A stretch of 64,000 nt of DNA, taken from positions 237,705 to 301,704 of the forward strand of contig NW_019776068.1 in assembly GCF_001039355.2 (NCBI RefSeq), written 5' to 3'. Origin of the DNA: Lingula anatina (lineage: Eukaryota; Brachiopoda; Lingulata; Lingulida; Lingulidae). The notes beneath the pieces were generated by a model. The model did no database searches. It saw only the letters and a list, made by a program, of their open reading frames with translations, and was not told the DNA's origin. Made by a program: the position numbers and the translations under genes. Below are positions 38,446-50,786 of the stretch, in pieces (position 1 is the stretch's first letter; each line of letters opens with the position of its first letter).

Positions 38446-38584
38446 TGCTGCAGGCGGGGAACTCTTTCACCACATTGATGAAGAAGAATCATTCAAAGAG
38501 AAGGAGGTAATACACCTAATGCGGCAGATCATGGAAGGGCTGGTATTTCTACACGACAGGAACGTTGTACATTTAGACTTAAAG
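38446..38584 (+). CDS. STK17A/B (DRAK): STK17-like kinase, exon 3 (hinge to catalytic loop)
   Basis: The exon is 139 bp: one T completing the Tyr codon from exon 2, then 46 codons. The acceptor is a T-rich tract ending CCCCAG and the donor is GTATGT after a complete AAG codon (phase 0). The peptide runs [10 protein letters not shown] through [21 protein letters not shown], so it covers the hinge, alpha-D, alpha-E and the HLD catalytic Asp with its following Lys. The HLDLK form (instead of HRDLK) is typical of DAPK/DRAK kinases. Including both this exon and its second copy at 42232-42370 would add 139 bp and break the frame, so at most one can be used per transcript. Confidence 0.95.
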
Positions 38585-39239
38585 GTATGTCACCCATGTG
38601 CAACTTAACTGTAGACATAAAATGTAAAATGTCCTGTTTCCTTTTTTCAGAATTTTTTTTTTATTTGTGTGTGTGTACTCTATGAGTGAATGTGTGTGTA
38701 TGTGTGTGCAAATGTGCATGCCGCAGAGAGAGAGTAACAAGGAGGGGGGTGGGGGGAGAGAAAGAGAGAGGATCAGTGGAGAAGGAGATCTTGTAACAAA
38801 GAATAAACACCCTGTGGGACCTGCTGCCATGTTGCTCCAAGCACAGTGTGTTTCAGCCAGTTTTTTCTCACTAAGAAATCATTGACTTAGTGGGCAAATT
38901 AAGTACCAACAGTTCACTACTAGTGAGGTTATACGACTGCAGGACGTTTGCAGTGTCATTTTGTTAGATTTCTTTTTCGGCAAATCCAAGCCTTCCCGAC
39001 AGTAACAGTGCAAATTGTTGCAAATTTACTTGTTCTTTTTCAGTAGGCTTTTTTACTTGTGCTCTACGTGTTCCCTTTTTTTTTTTCTCCCTAAAACTTG
39101 GCAATTTTTTATTAATTTTTTTTTTTCTTTTGGTTTATTAATATAATAAGACCTGGTATGAAGTATTGCATTTTGATGATGTTGTTTTCATAATTGTTTT
39201 TGTGATGTTTTTTGAGCATAACTGTCAGTAAGACTTCAC

Positions 39240-39267
39240 AAAAAAAAAAAAAAAAAAAAAAAAAAAA
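39240..39267. repeat. Poly-A run of 28 bases
   Basis: An uninterrupted A tract within the block found only in haplotype copy 1. It could be the tail of an old retroposed sequence or simple slippage; no adjacent SINE or LINE body was recognised. Confidence 0.8.
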
Positions 39268-39446
39268 CCGGGAGGACAAAATGTAGCAAAATCAAAGAAT
39301 GTTAACGACTGTAATTGTTATTTGCAAGTGTCTGACTCTCTGCTCTCTGCTATAATGATAGATCACATTGTGTTCCCTGACTTTTCAAATCTCAGCTTTC
39401 CATTATTCTCAGTTCTTGACCACAACACCCCAACCTGGGTGACTTA

Positions 39447-39763
39447 CAGGCCTACACAACTACCAGACTAGGCACCGAATGATCCTGAATTCAACGGTAG
39501 ATCAGACCACACTACCCGTTTTCAAGGTGTGTGTCAGTTCGCATTACTCAGTATCAGACGTGACACCGCTCTTGCCTAGTACGCGATGTGATAGTGACGA
39601 TTCTCAGCGGGGTTGAAAAGCATTGCATCACCACTCAAAATTTGTTCAGGGTATGATACTGTGTAATACGATCTTACACACACCTTGAAAACGGGTAGTA
39701 TGGTCTGATCTACTGGTGAATTCAGGATCATTCAGTGCCGAGTCTGGTAGTTGGGTAGGCCTG
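39447..39763. mobile_element. Foldback MITE-like element with ~110-bp inverted repeats, ACTTA flanks
   Basis: The two ends are inverted repeats of roughly 110 bp. The left end starts CAGGCCTACACAACTACCAG and the right end is its near-complement, ending CTGGTAGTTGGGTAGGCCTG. Both sides are flanked by ACTTA (39442-39446 and 39764-39768), which looks like a 5-bp target-site duplication. There is no coding capacity between the arms. The superfamily is uncertain. Only the right arm survives in the other haplotype copy (from about 43390). Confidence 0.75.
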
Positions 39764-40981
39764 ACTTAATCTGAGCTGAGTTAACCCTGGTCTTTAAAGG
39801 GGCTCTACAGAGTCAGCACCAATCACAACAGTGGCAAGAGTGGCAAAGTCATAAAAAGCTTTATCACCATCGAAATGTTTGCCCTTTGTTTACTGCCTGG
39901 GGACTGTTTGGCCTTTGTTTTCCATGGTTCATAAAACGGGTGCTGGGAGAGAGACAGAGAGAGAGTGAGAGAGAGAACAGCAGAAAAATATAAAAACATA
40001 CATATAGGATTGTTTGCTCTCCAGTACATTATAAAGTGCTATATTTCATGTACATGTAGATATGTTACTGATACAAATGGCTTTTTATTGTCTGATGGTT
40101 TTTGTCCAGTTCTACATATGTGTTGTATCCCACACATCCCCAAGCATGGACAGCGGCCACTCTTTCAGTTACTGGTCAGTCGTTCAGTTATTACTGCACT
40201 TGGAAAAATATTTGATAAGTAGCAGTAGCTTCTGTTGTTTTGTGTGTCAGTTGGCAGTTAGTTTGACCTCCCTCTGGCCTATACTGTGTGTTATGAATGA
40301 CCGGTCAAAAATAAAAGAAAAGTGGCCGCTTTAACAACAGTGTGTGTTTAATTTCAGCTACAAGTTTAAGATGGATGCTGAAGACAGGGTGAAAAATGAT
40401 ACATTTTATAAATTTTTTTTTCTCAATGTTGAAGACATTTAAAGAAGAAATGCAACGTTTTAAAACTAGTTTTGAACAATGCTTTGTGTGGGTTAGTTTT
40501 TTTATGGTTGGAGAAAAGCTATCATGACTTAACAAAAATTTAGATTTACTGATGTTGGAAAAAAGTTGAAAACAACTTGACTGAAGAAGGCCGCAGGTTG
40601 TAAGGTGCCTCGTATTAATGGACCCTGCTAAAAGGATTCATGAAACTTTAAACTCTTCAAGAATTTATACTCTTTTAACCAAAGCAATGTTCTCCTGATT
40701 CGAAAAGTCGAAACTCTTTTTGAAAGACTTAACAGCCCTTGACTGGAATGTAAGCTGGGGGCAATTTGATATAACATCTAAACGCTCTTAAAGGTAGTCT
40801 TGGACGGCTAAGTGAGATGTGGAAATCCAAGTGTTCCAGCTAGACAGCTGCAGTGACAGTGTGTTGCTGGTACGTGCCCTGGGACGGTTCAATTCAAGTG
40901 CCTACTCAAGATAAACTGTCTTAATAAAGGTCTTTTTCAGGGCTGGAGTAATCCCCTTCTCTCTTCTCCCCCCCCCCCCCC

Positions 40982-40982
40982 N
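40982..40982. other. Single-N assembly junction
   Basis: One N after a C run separates copy 1 of the 3.8-kb duplicated segment from copy 2, which restarts with intron 2 sequence first seen at 37083. Confidence 0.9.
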
Positions 40983-42231
40983 TGTTTAATTCACAATTGA
41001 CTCCATTTTGTTCCTGTATGCATTTTAGTAGATGATTGCTGCCACTTAAGACTCTCAACTTCAGGATATGTTTTTGGTCTCAAAATTATGAAAAAAAAAA
41101 AGAAAAAAAAATGAAGGTATAGTCTATAAAGTTATGTCAGCATACTTGCTTGTGTGTGTTAGACAGAGTACGTGCCAAGAGCATTCAGTGATTTGTTCAA
41201 CTTAAAAGACATAATGTGTGAAAAGTTTTGCCCATGGACCACAATTTACAAAATGTGCCACAAGCGTTTATCATTTTAAGGGAATACCAGTGTGCTTAAC
41301 CTCCATGTACTTTCTACAAGAACAAGTGTCAGTCACTGCCATTGTGGTTTTTGTTCATTGATTTTCACCAAAAAGAGAGAGAGAGATGTGGAGTGAAATC
41401 CAGGAAATGTGAAACTTTTGTAGTTACCAGGGGGTCAAGTACGGTCAGACGGGGTCATCTTCTTCAAAGCTGTGAGGTGACCCCCTGGTGACATTTTGGC
41501 ATCAGAGGCCCATTCACTTGGTTTACGGTAATCACTTTATAAATCTAGGCAACATGAATTATTTCCTTGGTTACTTCCTCCCTGCACTGAAACTTTAAGT
41601 CTTGTATAAATTTAAGAAAAATAAGTAAAAGGGAAATGTGTGAAAATCGCAAGTAAATACCGTATCGTAGATAGTATCTGTTGATAGTCTGTCTATAATT
41701 CCCCTGATTTGACCCTTACGGTCATGGTCTCGTGTCATTTTTGTTGAGGAATGTCTGTCGGTTCGTTTGATGTTCTGACACTCAGATGCACCCTCATGAG
41801 TTCTAACACATTTTATTCCAGTTTTTATGTCCGTTTCATTGTTTCATTTCAAAGTCTTCATTATGGTGTTTGTGTCAGTTTTACGAGATTATCATGTTGT
41901 ATTTGACCAACATTCCAGCTTCGTAACATGTTTTATCTTTCTTAATTCTTTCTTTCATATATTCTTTCATTTACTTGTTCATTATTGTATTTATTTATTC
42001 ATGTATATTTTTTTTATTTTTTTATTTATCTTTGCTAAATATTTAGAACAATTTATTTTTCCTGTTTCATGAAGATTCAGTCACATACAGTCTGATTTTA
42101 TTTGTTTTGCTAAGTACCTTAGGTAAATTTGCAAGTAAAAAAGTCATAATACTTTTATACCCATAAATTTGTACCTTGGGTCAAAGTGATAACAAACATC
42201 CTTTACAATTTTTAATTATTTTTTTCCCCAG

Positions 42232-42370
42232 TGCTGCAGGCGGGGAACTCTTTCACCACATTGATGAAGAAGAATCATTCAAAGAGAAGGAGGTAATACA
42301 CCTAATGCGGCAGATCATGGAAGGGCTGGTATTTCTACATGACAGGAATGTGGTACATTTAGACTTAAAG
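42232..42370 (+). CDS. STK17A/B (DRAK): STK17-like kinase, second (probably allelic) copy of exon 3
   Basis: It has the same length, splice sites and peptide as exon 3 at 38446-38584. Three base differences are seen, in the His, Asn and Val codons just before HLDLK, and all three are silent. That pattern, with the near-identical introns on both sides, favours an allele. A true duplicated exon would have to be mutually exclusive with the first, because 139 bp is not a multiple of three. Confidence 0.85.
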
Positions 42371-42828
42371 GTATGTCACCCATGTGCAACTTAACTGTAG
42401 ACATAAAATGTAAAATGTCCTGTTTCCTTTTTTCAGAATTTTTTTTTTTATTTGTGTGTGTACTCTATGAGAGAATGTGTGTGTATGTGTATGCAAATGT
42501 GCATGCCGCAGGGAGAGAGTAACAAGGAGGGGGGGGGGAGAAAGAGAGAGGATCAGTGGAGAAAGAGATCTTGTAACAAAGAATAAACACCCAGTGGGAC
42601 CTGCTGCCATGTTGCTCCAAGCACAGTGTGTTTCAGCCAGTTTTTTCTCACTAAGAAATCATTGACTTATTGGGCAAAGTACCAACAGTTTACTACTAGT
42701 GAGGTTATACGACTGCAGGACGTTTGCAGTGTCATTTTGTTAGATTTCTTTTTCTACTTTGGCAAATCCAAGCCTTCCCGACAGTAACAGTGCAAATCGT
42801 TGCAAATTTACTTGTTCTTTTTCAGTAG

Positions 42829-43389
42829 CCAGGTAATCGTTAAATGATCTTAAATTGAACATGGACATGAACAGAAGTGACGGGTACATTTCACTTTGAG
42901 ATAATATCTTGATTTTTTCATTGTGTCTTCCTCATTTAGGACAGCCGCCGATAACAATAACGGCGTTACAAATGACAAAGCCGCAGCCTGTGACTTCTAT
43001 TTGCCGGCTTGATAACGCACCTTAAGCCAGGTAATAGTAATGCAACTAAAGACAAAAGGCCGACGTTCCCGCAATTGAGAACGGGAATTCACATCTAAAC
43101 CATCTATATTGTGAGTAACCGCTCGCAGGGTGCACTATTGTTCTTATCTCCCATTGAGAGTGTTATCGGCAATGATATCCTGATCGTATCATTGTCTTGA
43201 ATCAACTGACGCATTACCTTCATGTTTGAGCTGGACAACGCGGCCATATTTGGTGACGAACTTTTCAAAAATTATCGAGTACCTAATTTTCAAGGTCGAC
43301 GAAGTTTTCAAAGGGAAAAAAATTACGTCGGCGGAAAATCGTCTGCCGATGAAATTTTCAAGAACGACGAAATTTTCAAGACTTTACCG
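42829..43389. other. Haplotype-specific block absent from copy 1
   Basis: This 561-base block has no match in the parallel copy, where 610 unrelated bases (39047-39656) sit instead. It is richer in CG than its surroundings. It contains short inverted matches (GCCGATAACA near 42950 and 43160) and repeated ACGAA-TTTTCAA-like units at 43253-43390. An open frame over the latter reads DELFKN, DEIFKN, DEIFKT. It is probably a transposon fragment; no protein family was recognised. Confidence 0.55.
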
Positions 43390-44708
43390 TACTGTGTAAT
43401 ACGATCTGACACACACCTTGAAAACGGGTAGTATGGTCTGATCTACTGGTGAATTCAGGATCATTCAGTGCCGAGTCTGGTAGTTGGGTAGGCCTGACTT
43501 AATTTGAGCTGAGTACACCCTGGTCTTTAAAGGGGCTCTACAGAGTCAGCACCAATCACAACAGTGGCAAGAGTGGCAAAGTCATAAAAAGCTTTATCGC
43601 CATCGAAATGTTTGCCCTTTGTTTACTGCCTGGGGACTGTTTGGCCTTTGTTTTCCATGGTTCATAAAACGGGTGCTGGGAGAGAGACAGAGAGAGAGTG
43701 AGAGAGAGAACAGCAGAAAAATATAAAAACATACATATAGGATTGTTTGCTCTCCAGTACATTATAAAGTGCTATATTTCATGTACATGTAGATATGTTA
43801 CTGATACAAATGGCTTTTTATTGTCTGATGGTTTTTGTCCAGTTCTACATATGTGTTGTATCCCACACATCCCCAAGCATGGACAGCGGCCATTCTTTCA
43901 GTTACTGGTCAGTCGTTCAGTTATTACTGCACTTGGAAAAATATTTGATAAGTAGCAGCAGCTTCCGTTGTTTTGTGTCAGTTGGCAGTTAGTTTGACCT
44001 CCCTCTGGCCTATACTGTGTGTTATGAATGACCGGTCAAAAAAAAGAAAAGTGGCCGCTTTAACAACAGTGTGTGTGTTTAATTTCAGCTACAAGTTTAA
44101 GATGGATGCTGAAGACAGGGTGAAAAATGATACATTTTATAATTTTTTTTTTCTCAATGTTGAAGACATTTAAAGAAGAAATGCAACGTTTTAAAACTAG
44201 TTTTGAACAATGCTTTGTGTGGGTTAGTTTTTTTATGGTTGGAGAAAAGCTATCATGACTTAACAAAAATTTAGATTTACTGATGTTGGAAAAAAGTTGA
44301 AAACAACTTGACTGAAGAAGGCCGCAGGTTGTAAGGTGCCTCGTATTAATGGAGCCCGCTAAAAGGATTCATGAAACTTTAAACTCTTCAAGAATTTATA
44401 CTCTTTTAACCAAAGCAATGTTCTCCTGATTCGAAAAGTCGAAACTCTTTTTGAAAGACTTAACAGCCCTTGACTGGAATGTAAGCTGGGGGCAATTTGA
44501 TATAACATCTAAACGCTCTTAAAGGTAGTCCTGGACGGCTAAGTGAGATGTGGAAACCCAAGTGTTCCAGGGAGACAGCTGTGGTGACAGTGTGTTGCTG
44601 GTACATTGTTACGTGCCCTGGGACGATTCAATTCAAGTGCCCACTCTAGATAAACTGTCTTAATAAAGGTCCTTTTCAGGGCTGGAGTAATCCCCTTCTC
44701 TCTTCTCC

Positions 44709-44814
44709 NNNNNNNNNNNNNNNNNNNNNNNNNNNNNNNNNNNNNNNNNNNNNNNNNNNNNNNNNNNNNNNNNNNNNNNNNNNNNNNNNNNNNNNNNNNN
44801 NNNNNNNNNNNNNN
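44709..44814. other. Assembly gap of 106 N, flanked by C runs
   Basis: Unknown bases between two C-rich runs. Low-complexity C tracts probably stopped the assembly here. Confidence 0.98.
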
Positions 44815-44919
44815 CCCGCCCCCCCCCCCCCCCCCCCCAGCACTCATGAGATAACTCGGGTCTGAGATCCTACTAGAAGAGAGATAGAGTTATCCTCTCT
44901 CTCTTTATCTCTCTCCCTC

Positions 44920-46067
44920 TCTCTCTCTCTCATCCAACCTCCATGGAAACCATCCTAAAATAAGGTGGTTGTCACTAAAAGACTAAAAAAAACCTATGCA
45001 GGTGTCTGTGCAACCTCCAGGCATTTACTAATACCCAGTCACTTGTAAGCTGAGTCAGTTTCTGTTGTGTAAATGTTCCTTCTGGCCAGTTGTGCAATGG
45101 CGGTTAACATGTCTGGACAGAGAGGACTTGGGGAGGTAGCAGTGCCTGGCATCTTACTCAACTCATTTCATGGTCCAGTATTTTATGGTGACCCTTCTGC
45201 ACACGGGATTAACTTTAACTACTGCCCATTATCCACCTGAGGCAGGTGTGTTAAAGGGGACAGTTAAGTAAAATTGGGGCCCATTCACAGTTAATTGTGG
45301 CATGCTGACCAGTTGTTAGTGATTAACTGTTTTATTATAAATCAGTGGCATAGACCATTAAATTTTTTCAGTTTTTCACAATCTTTTTTGAAATTTTTAC
45401 TATCTGGCTTTAAGAGTAATGCAAATTCAAGTGAGTCCATAGTAAAAGACACCTGAGTTTGCTAGGCCCACATTGCTGTAGTTCTAGAGGTATTTGATTT
45501 TGCTTTTTGAATAGATTTAGATACATCCTTCCCAAGTGAAGTATGGTGAGGTATGGTCTCTTCTCACTGAGGTTCAGGAGCTGTCATTGTTTCATGTATT
45601 GGTATATATATATATTTGTGCCAGACATAAGACTTGAACTATCCATGGCCCAAACATTTGCTTTCTTAAGGTTGGATTTGTCTGCAGTCTTGGAGCCAGA
45701 CATTGGTTTCGGACCATAAACACCGACCATGTAACAAGTGACTGCTTGCCTGGGTGTCTCCCTGTCTGACAAGCTGACCAAAGTGGTCTAAATCTGTGCA
45801 GGATTAAGTAAATTGGATTACTGAACATTAAGTAAATTAAGGAACAGTTGGTCATTTATTTGGCTGTGTACGTCAAAGTGGCAATATTTGCATGGGCTGT
45901 CAATATTCAGCAAAATAAATGAGAAACAGTTGTCACTGATGGCCTGTTGAAGTTGGTCAGTCTGGACAGCTTTGGACAATATTTGCATTAGTTGTGGATA
46001 TTTAACAAAATGAATGTGAAATACTTGTAATGGTCAGTCAAAATGGTCAGTTGGCCCGTAGAATAAG
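44920..46067. repeat. Tandem duplicated segment D, copy 1 (intron 3)
   Basis: About 1.15 kb running from the CT repeat through a region rich in GGTCAGT motifs. It recurs after a single N at 46068. Near its end are two diverged units of about 120 bp, each with CAATATTTGCAT followed by an AACAAAATGAATG-like stretch (about 45881-46010). No coding sequence was recognised. Confidence 0.8.
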
Positions 46068-46068
46068 N

Positions 46069-46119
<51 letters not shown>

Positions 46120-47259
46120 CCAACCTCCATGGAAACCATCCTAAAACACGGTGGTTGTCACTAAAAGACTAAAAAAACCTATGCGGGAGTCTGTGCAACC
46201 TCCAGGCATATATATACCAATACCCAGTCTGTTGTAAGCTGAGCTAGTTTCTGTTGTGTAAACGTTCCTTTTGGCCAGTTGTGCAATGGTGGTTAACAGT
46301 CTGGACAGAGAGGACTTGGGGAGGAAGCCGTGCCTGGTGTCTCACTCAACTCATTTCACGGTCCAGTATTTTATGGTGACCCTTCTGCACACGGGATTAA
46401 CTTAAACTACTGCCCATTGTCCACCTGAGGCGGGTGGTGTGTTAAAGGGACAGTTAAGTAAAATTGGGGCCCGTTCACAGTTAATTGAGGCATGCTGACC
46501 AGTTGTTAGTGATTAACTGTTTTATTATAAATCAATGGCATTTTCCATTAAATTTTTCAGTTTTTCACAATCTTCTTTGAAATTTTTACTAACTGGCTTA
46601 AAGACCAATGCAAATTCAACTGAATCCACAGTAAAAGACGTCTGAGATTGCTGGGCCCACATTGCTGTAGTTCTGGAGGTATTTGATTTTGCTTTTTGAA
46701 TAGATTTAGATATATTCTTCCCAAGTGAAGTATGGTGAGGTATGGTCTCTTCTCACTGAGGTTCAGGAGCTGTCATTGTTTCATGTATTGGTATACATAT
46801 ATATATTTGTGCCAGACATAAGACTTGAACTATCCATGGCCCAAACATTTGCTTTCTTAAGGTTGGATTTGTCTGCAGTCTTGGAGCCAGACATTGGTTT
46901 CGGACCATAAACACTGACCATGTAACAAGTGACCGCTTGCCTGGCTGTCTCCCTGTCTGACAAGCTGACCAAAGTGGTCTTAATCTGTGCAGGATTAAGT
47001 AAATTGGATTACTGAACATTAAGTAAATTAAGGAACAGTTGGTCATTTATTTGGCTGTGTACGTCAAAGTGGCAATATTTGCATGGGCTGTCAATATTCA
47101 GCAAAATAAATGAGAAACAGTTGTCACTGATGGCCTGTTGAAGTTGGTCAGTCTGGACAGCTTTGGACAATATTTGCATTAGTTGTGGATATTTAACAAA
47201 ATGAATGTGAAATACTGGTAATGGTCAGTTGAAAATGGTCAGTTGGCCCATAGAATACG
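46069..47259. repeat. Tandem duplicated segment D, copy 2 (intron 3)
   Basis: Second copy of 44920-46067, with scattered substitutions. Its opening microsatellite is CT followed by CA, where copy 1 has CT only. This is a length and composition difference expected between alleles. Confidence 0.8.
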
Positions 47260-47810
47260 CAATTTGACCCCAGGGGAAGTTTTCTTTCATGTGCAATAAG
47301 TTTTCCTTAATGTGAACATTGAAAATATTGGACTCATTATTTATAATAGGAAGCTGGTATTGAGTACAAGGTTTTACCTTGTTTTAACCCCCCCCCCCTC
47401 CAAAAAAAAAAAGAAAGAAAGAAAGAGAAAAAACTCAACTCGCCACACCCCTCAAATGTTATCATACCTGTCCAAGTACAGGCCATAGCCTGTCTTCTCC
47501 AAACTGACCAGTGTTGATTGGTAAATCAGGCTGGCCATATTATTTCCAGCCCAGAGTACACCCCCCCTCTCACCCTGCCATACCTAGGGTAGTGGTCAGT
47601 GTACATACCAGACCCAGCAGTGGTCAAACTGCCCCAGCAGGGCAGGAAGTGGCCAAAATACCAGTCCACTTGATCCACTGCCCATCTTGATGACCACACA
47701 CCTTTGCTGCTATATTTACTACTGCTACAGAGATTATGTTTCTGGCTATGTCTGTGTTTGTGTGTCTGTTAGATTTGACTTGTACTACTAGAGTGAATTC
47801 CGGAGCCTCC

Positions 47811-47838
47811 CTCCCTCTCTCTCTCTCTTTCTCTCTTT

Positions 47839-47892
<54 letters not shown>
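47811..47892. repeat. Compound (CT)n-(CA)n microsatellite
   Basis: A CT-rich stretch followed by about 26 CA units. The same CT-to-CA arrangement occurs at 46069-46119. Confidence 0.95.
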
Positions 47893-47894
<2 letters not shown>

Positions 47895-49559
47895 CCTCAT
47901 GAAAACAAAACGATCTTCCTTGGTCAGAAATAATTAGGCATTGGAAGTTTAAAAGTTCATCCACATATTTTGACCACTTGACTTGTTGACCAGTAGATGC
48001 CAGCTTAAAGCATAGGGCGTGGCCTTACTTAAAGTGCCTGCAGTTTTTCTGCAAAGACTATTAAATAGACTGAGTATAATTTATTGTGCACTGGTCAGAG
48101 ACTGATTTTGATTTGTAAAATCAAGGTGAATTGGGTTAGAATTAACTTTGAAGAGGTAAAAAACTTATCAAATTCCACACAGTTAGCAAGATACAGGACT
48201 TTTTCAGGCAGATAAGGGGGGAAAATATTCAGGAATTATTTGTAATAAGGAAAGGGTTTCGTCAATGTCGTCAATGGATTAAGGCTTATATTTTAGGTTT
48301 ATATTGCGTTAAAGTGTCATGGCTAGTCTTGATTTAGTCAGTGTGTTGGTAAAGAAGTAAAGCGATTGGAAATGGTTGATAATGGATTGAGTCTGGAATC
48401 ATATTTCTGTGGATTAGAAAAGTGCTTGGTTGCAGGTTTTCGTGCCCTGTGCTAGATTTTTGTCAGCAGACAGTCACTGGACGGAATTACAAAGATCAGA
48501 CCAAGGTTAACTTGGTTAGGAGGAAAAATTTTGGGTTATGTAAGAAACATGCATGGGTCGGACAGACAGAGGCCTTTGATATAAGGAAAAAATAATGATA
48601 AGGGAAAAAATATAATAGTTGTTTTACAAAAAAAAAGTATTTTATGGATTTTTTTATTATTATTTTTTTTTTTTTAGAGGTGGAAAGAATATTTGGAGAA
48701 GAAAGGAAGAAAGAAAAATTATTTTAAAAAATTACTTTCACATAAAGTCCATAATAAGATTGGTTATCTTTGTGTCACAAGAAAGTGTCTCTAAAAGATT
48801 TGAAATAAAACCATGTTCTTAATCCATGAAAACACCTTGTAATAAACTAATGGCACATCTTAAATATACAGGAAAAACTCCATGGTGGTTATTATTTGTG
48901 AGGAAATCAATATTTACTTAATTGCTTGCATTTTTTACTCTTAGAACAGCAAAAGCGTATATGAAATTCTGTAGATTGTGAATCAGAATGACATTTAACA
49001 TTATCCCTGAAATTGAATACGACAACCAATCTTACATAATTCTGGGACTGTAATGAAAAAATGAGACTGCTGTAAAGGTTGTTTGATGAGTTTTTCCTTG
49101 AACTTGCTCTGATCCCTGCACAGCAAATACTGAAGTGTTGTGGCAGAATGGAGAAACAGGAAGCAAATATTTACAGTAGGAGAGGTAGAGAGACGGAGAC
49201 ACCTGAGGGTGCGAGGGACGTACAACCTGGGAGAGATTTACACATGTACCACTTACTACAGCTGAGCACTGAAGATTGTGTAATCTTCCAGAGTTGTATT
49301 TTATGTGTACATTTTAGAATCATGTTGGAGTATGTGGAGCATGTTTAAGGCTATAGATAGGTGACTAGTAGGGTGGTTACTCCTCTTGTTTTCATGGATG
49401 TGCACAGCTTGAGATAAGAGGAGAGCGGTGTTGGTTGAATACATGATAACAGTTTAGTGTTTTTATGGGAGTTTCTTAGAACTGTCTGCACATTTTTTAA
49501 ATGAATTTCTCAAGGATCTGATTTCACTACTTCTATGTGTGCTGTTACCTAAAATGTCC

Positions 49560-49561
<2 letters not shown>

Positions 49562-49600
<39 letters not shown>
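49562..49600. repeat. (CT)n microsatellite
   Basis: Nineteen CT units in intron 3. Confidence 0.95.
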
Positions 49601-49603
<3 letters not shown>

Positions 49604-50743
49604 ATCTACAAGTCACTGGAGAAAAACGTGAGGGGGGGGGGAGGGGGACTAAATTGTCTCACTTTCAAGATTTGATTTTTTATTTTGAAAAATGAATGGC
49701 TGCCTTTGATACCCACTATCAAATATCCAGGAAATGGGTTTTCAAATAAACACTGTAAATTGTCTTGTACAACCATTAGCAAAGAAATTGTATTTGTATA
49801 TGAAAATAAACTTGAAAGTGCAATTCCATTAAATTGTTTATGGTTTTTTAACACTGAAGATACTGCTTTGACTTTTTTCTCTATTTTCTTGTGATTTGCT
49901 TTTTCTGGGGCACACAAAAACCTAGCATTCTGTCATGATTTAGCTGTAAATCTTTAGGCCAGAAGCATTCCTTTACTTTAACCCCCATTTGTTTTCAAAA
50001 TAAATTAAAGCACACTGTGCTAAACCAACAGTCTCATTTAGATAAGATTTATTAGTATGGATGAAAAAATCTTACAGCAAATATATCTTAATTAAACACT
50101 CCTATAAGTTCCATGAAGCCTGGCTTCTGCAAAGTTGCTAAAGGAAGACAGATGACTTCCGTTCTGTCTCAGGTGGATATTTAAAAGGTGGAATCACCAT
50201 CACACTTTTTATGAGAGGTTTACATGTGTAGAACAAGTGTAGCTTCCGTTTGACGTAATGCGTTATTAAATCCAGTGGCACACCAAGGATATCCAGGAAA
50301 AAGGGAGGGGGGGGGGACTTTTTTTTCTTCAGCATCTTTATCTCGTTTTTATTTTCTTCACTGTGTTATATAAAACATTCATCTTCCTCTTGGAGAAATG
50401 TACATTTGCTACCATGATTTGTGTGTGGACTTACTGAAATAACTTGAAGACTGTTTTTTTTTAGGATACATCCTCATTAATGTTTTAGACCGTGTTTGTC
50501 AGTCCTCTTGGTTTGATAACTAAACGTAATTTCAACATGTTAAAACTTGTGCCATCTGTACAGACAGTGCAATAAATTGCCGTTTTGTATTGTTGGGATT
50601 TAGATTTGTTATGAGTCATGTTGTACCAACTTGTTCAACTTCCTCTTGACTTTAATGTTTGTTCATTGTTATTTATGTGCACAGAAGGCCATAGGGGAAA
50701 AATTTTTACCCTTCCTGCATTTTTACTGTAAGATTAATTTCAG

Positions 50744-50744
50744 T

Positions 50745-50786
<42 letters not shown>
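50744..50786. repeat. (TAC)n microsatellite
   Basis: About 14 TAC triplets, the only triplet repeat of this type seen in the window. Confidence 0.95.

Larger units (their letters stand above)
37083..40981 (+). repeat. Tandem duplicated segment C, copy 1 (carries exon 3)
   Basis: This stretch recurs at 40985-44708 with a few percent mismatch and indels; the second copy starts just after a single N at 40982. Both copies include intron 2 sequence, all of exon 3 and the start of intron 3. They end in the same C-rich run. The collinear order and the N at the junction point to two alleles placed in series. Copy 1 alone contains 39047-39656, which has no counterpart in copy 2. Confidence 0.85.
40985..44708 (+). 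repeat. Tandem duplicated segment C, copy 2 (second allele of exon 3 region)
   Basis: Near-identical to 37083-40981 with small indels (for example, about 100 bp missing near 41586). It carries the second exon 3. Positions 42829-43389 replace the unrelated 39047-39656 of copy 1. It ends at the N block starting at 44709. Most likely an alternative haplotype placed after the first. Confidence 0.85.

Noticed and set aside
50275-50323. CAGTGGCACACC followed by a G run as another hAT-like end
   Set aside because: No partner end was located.
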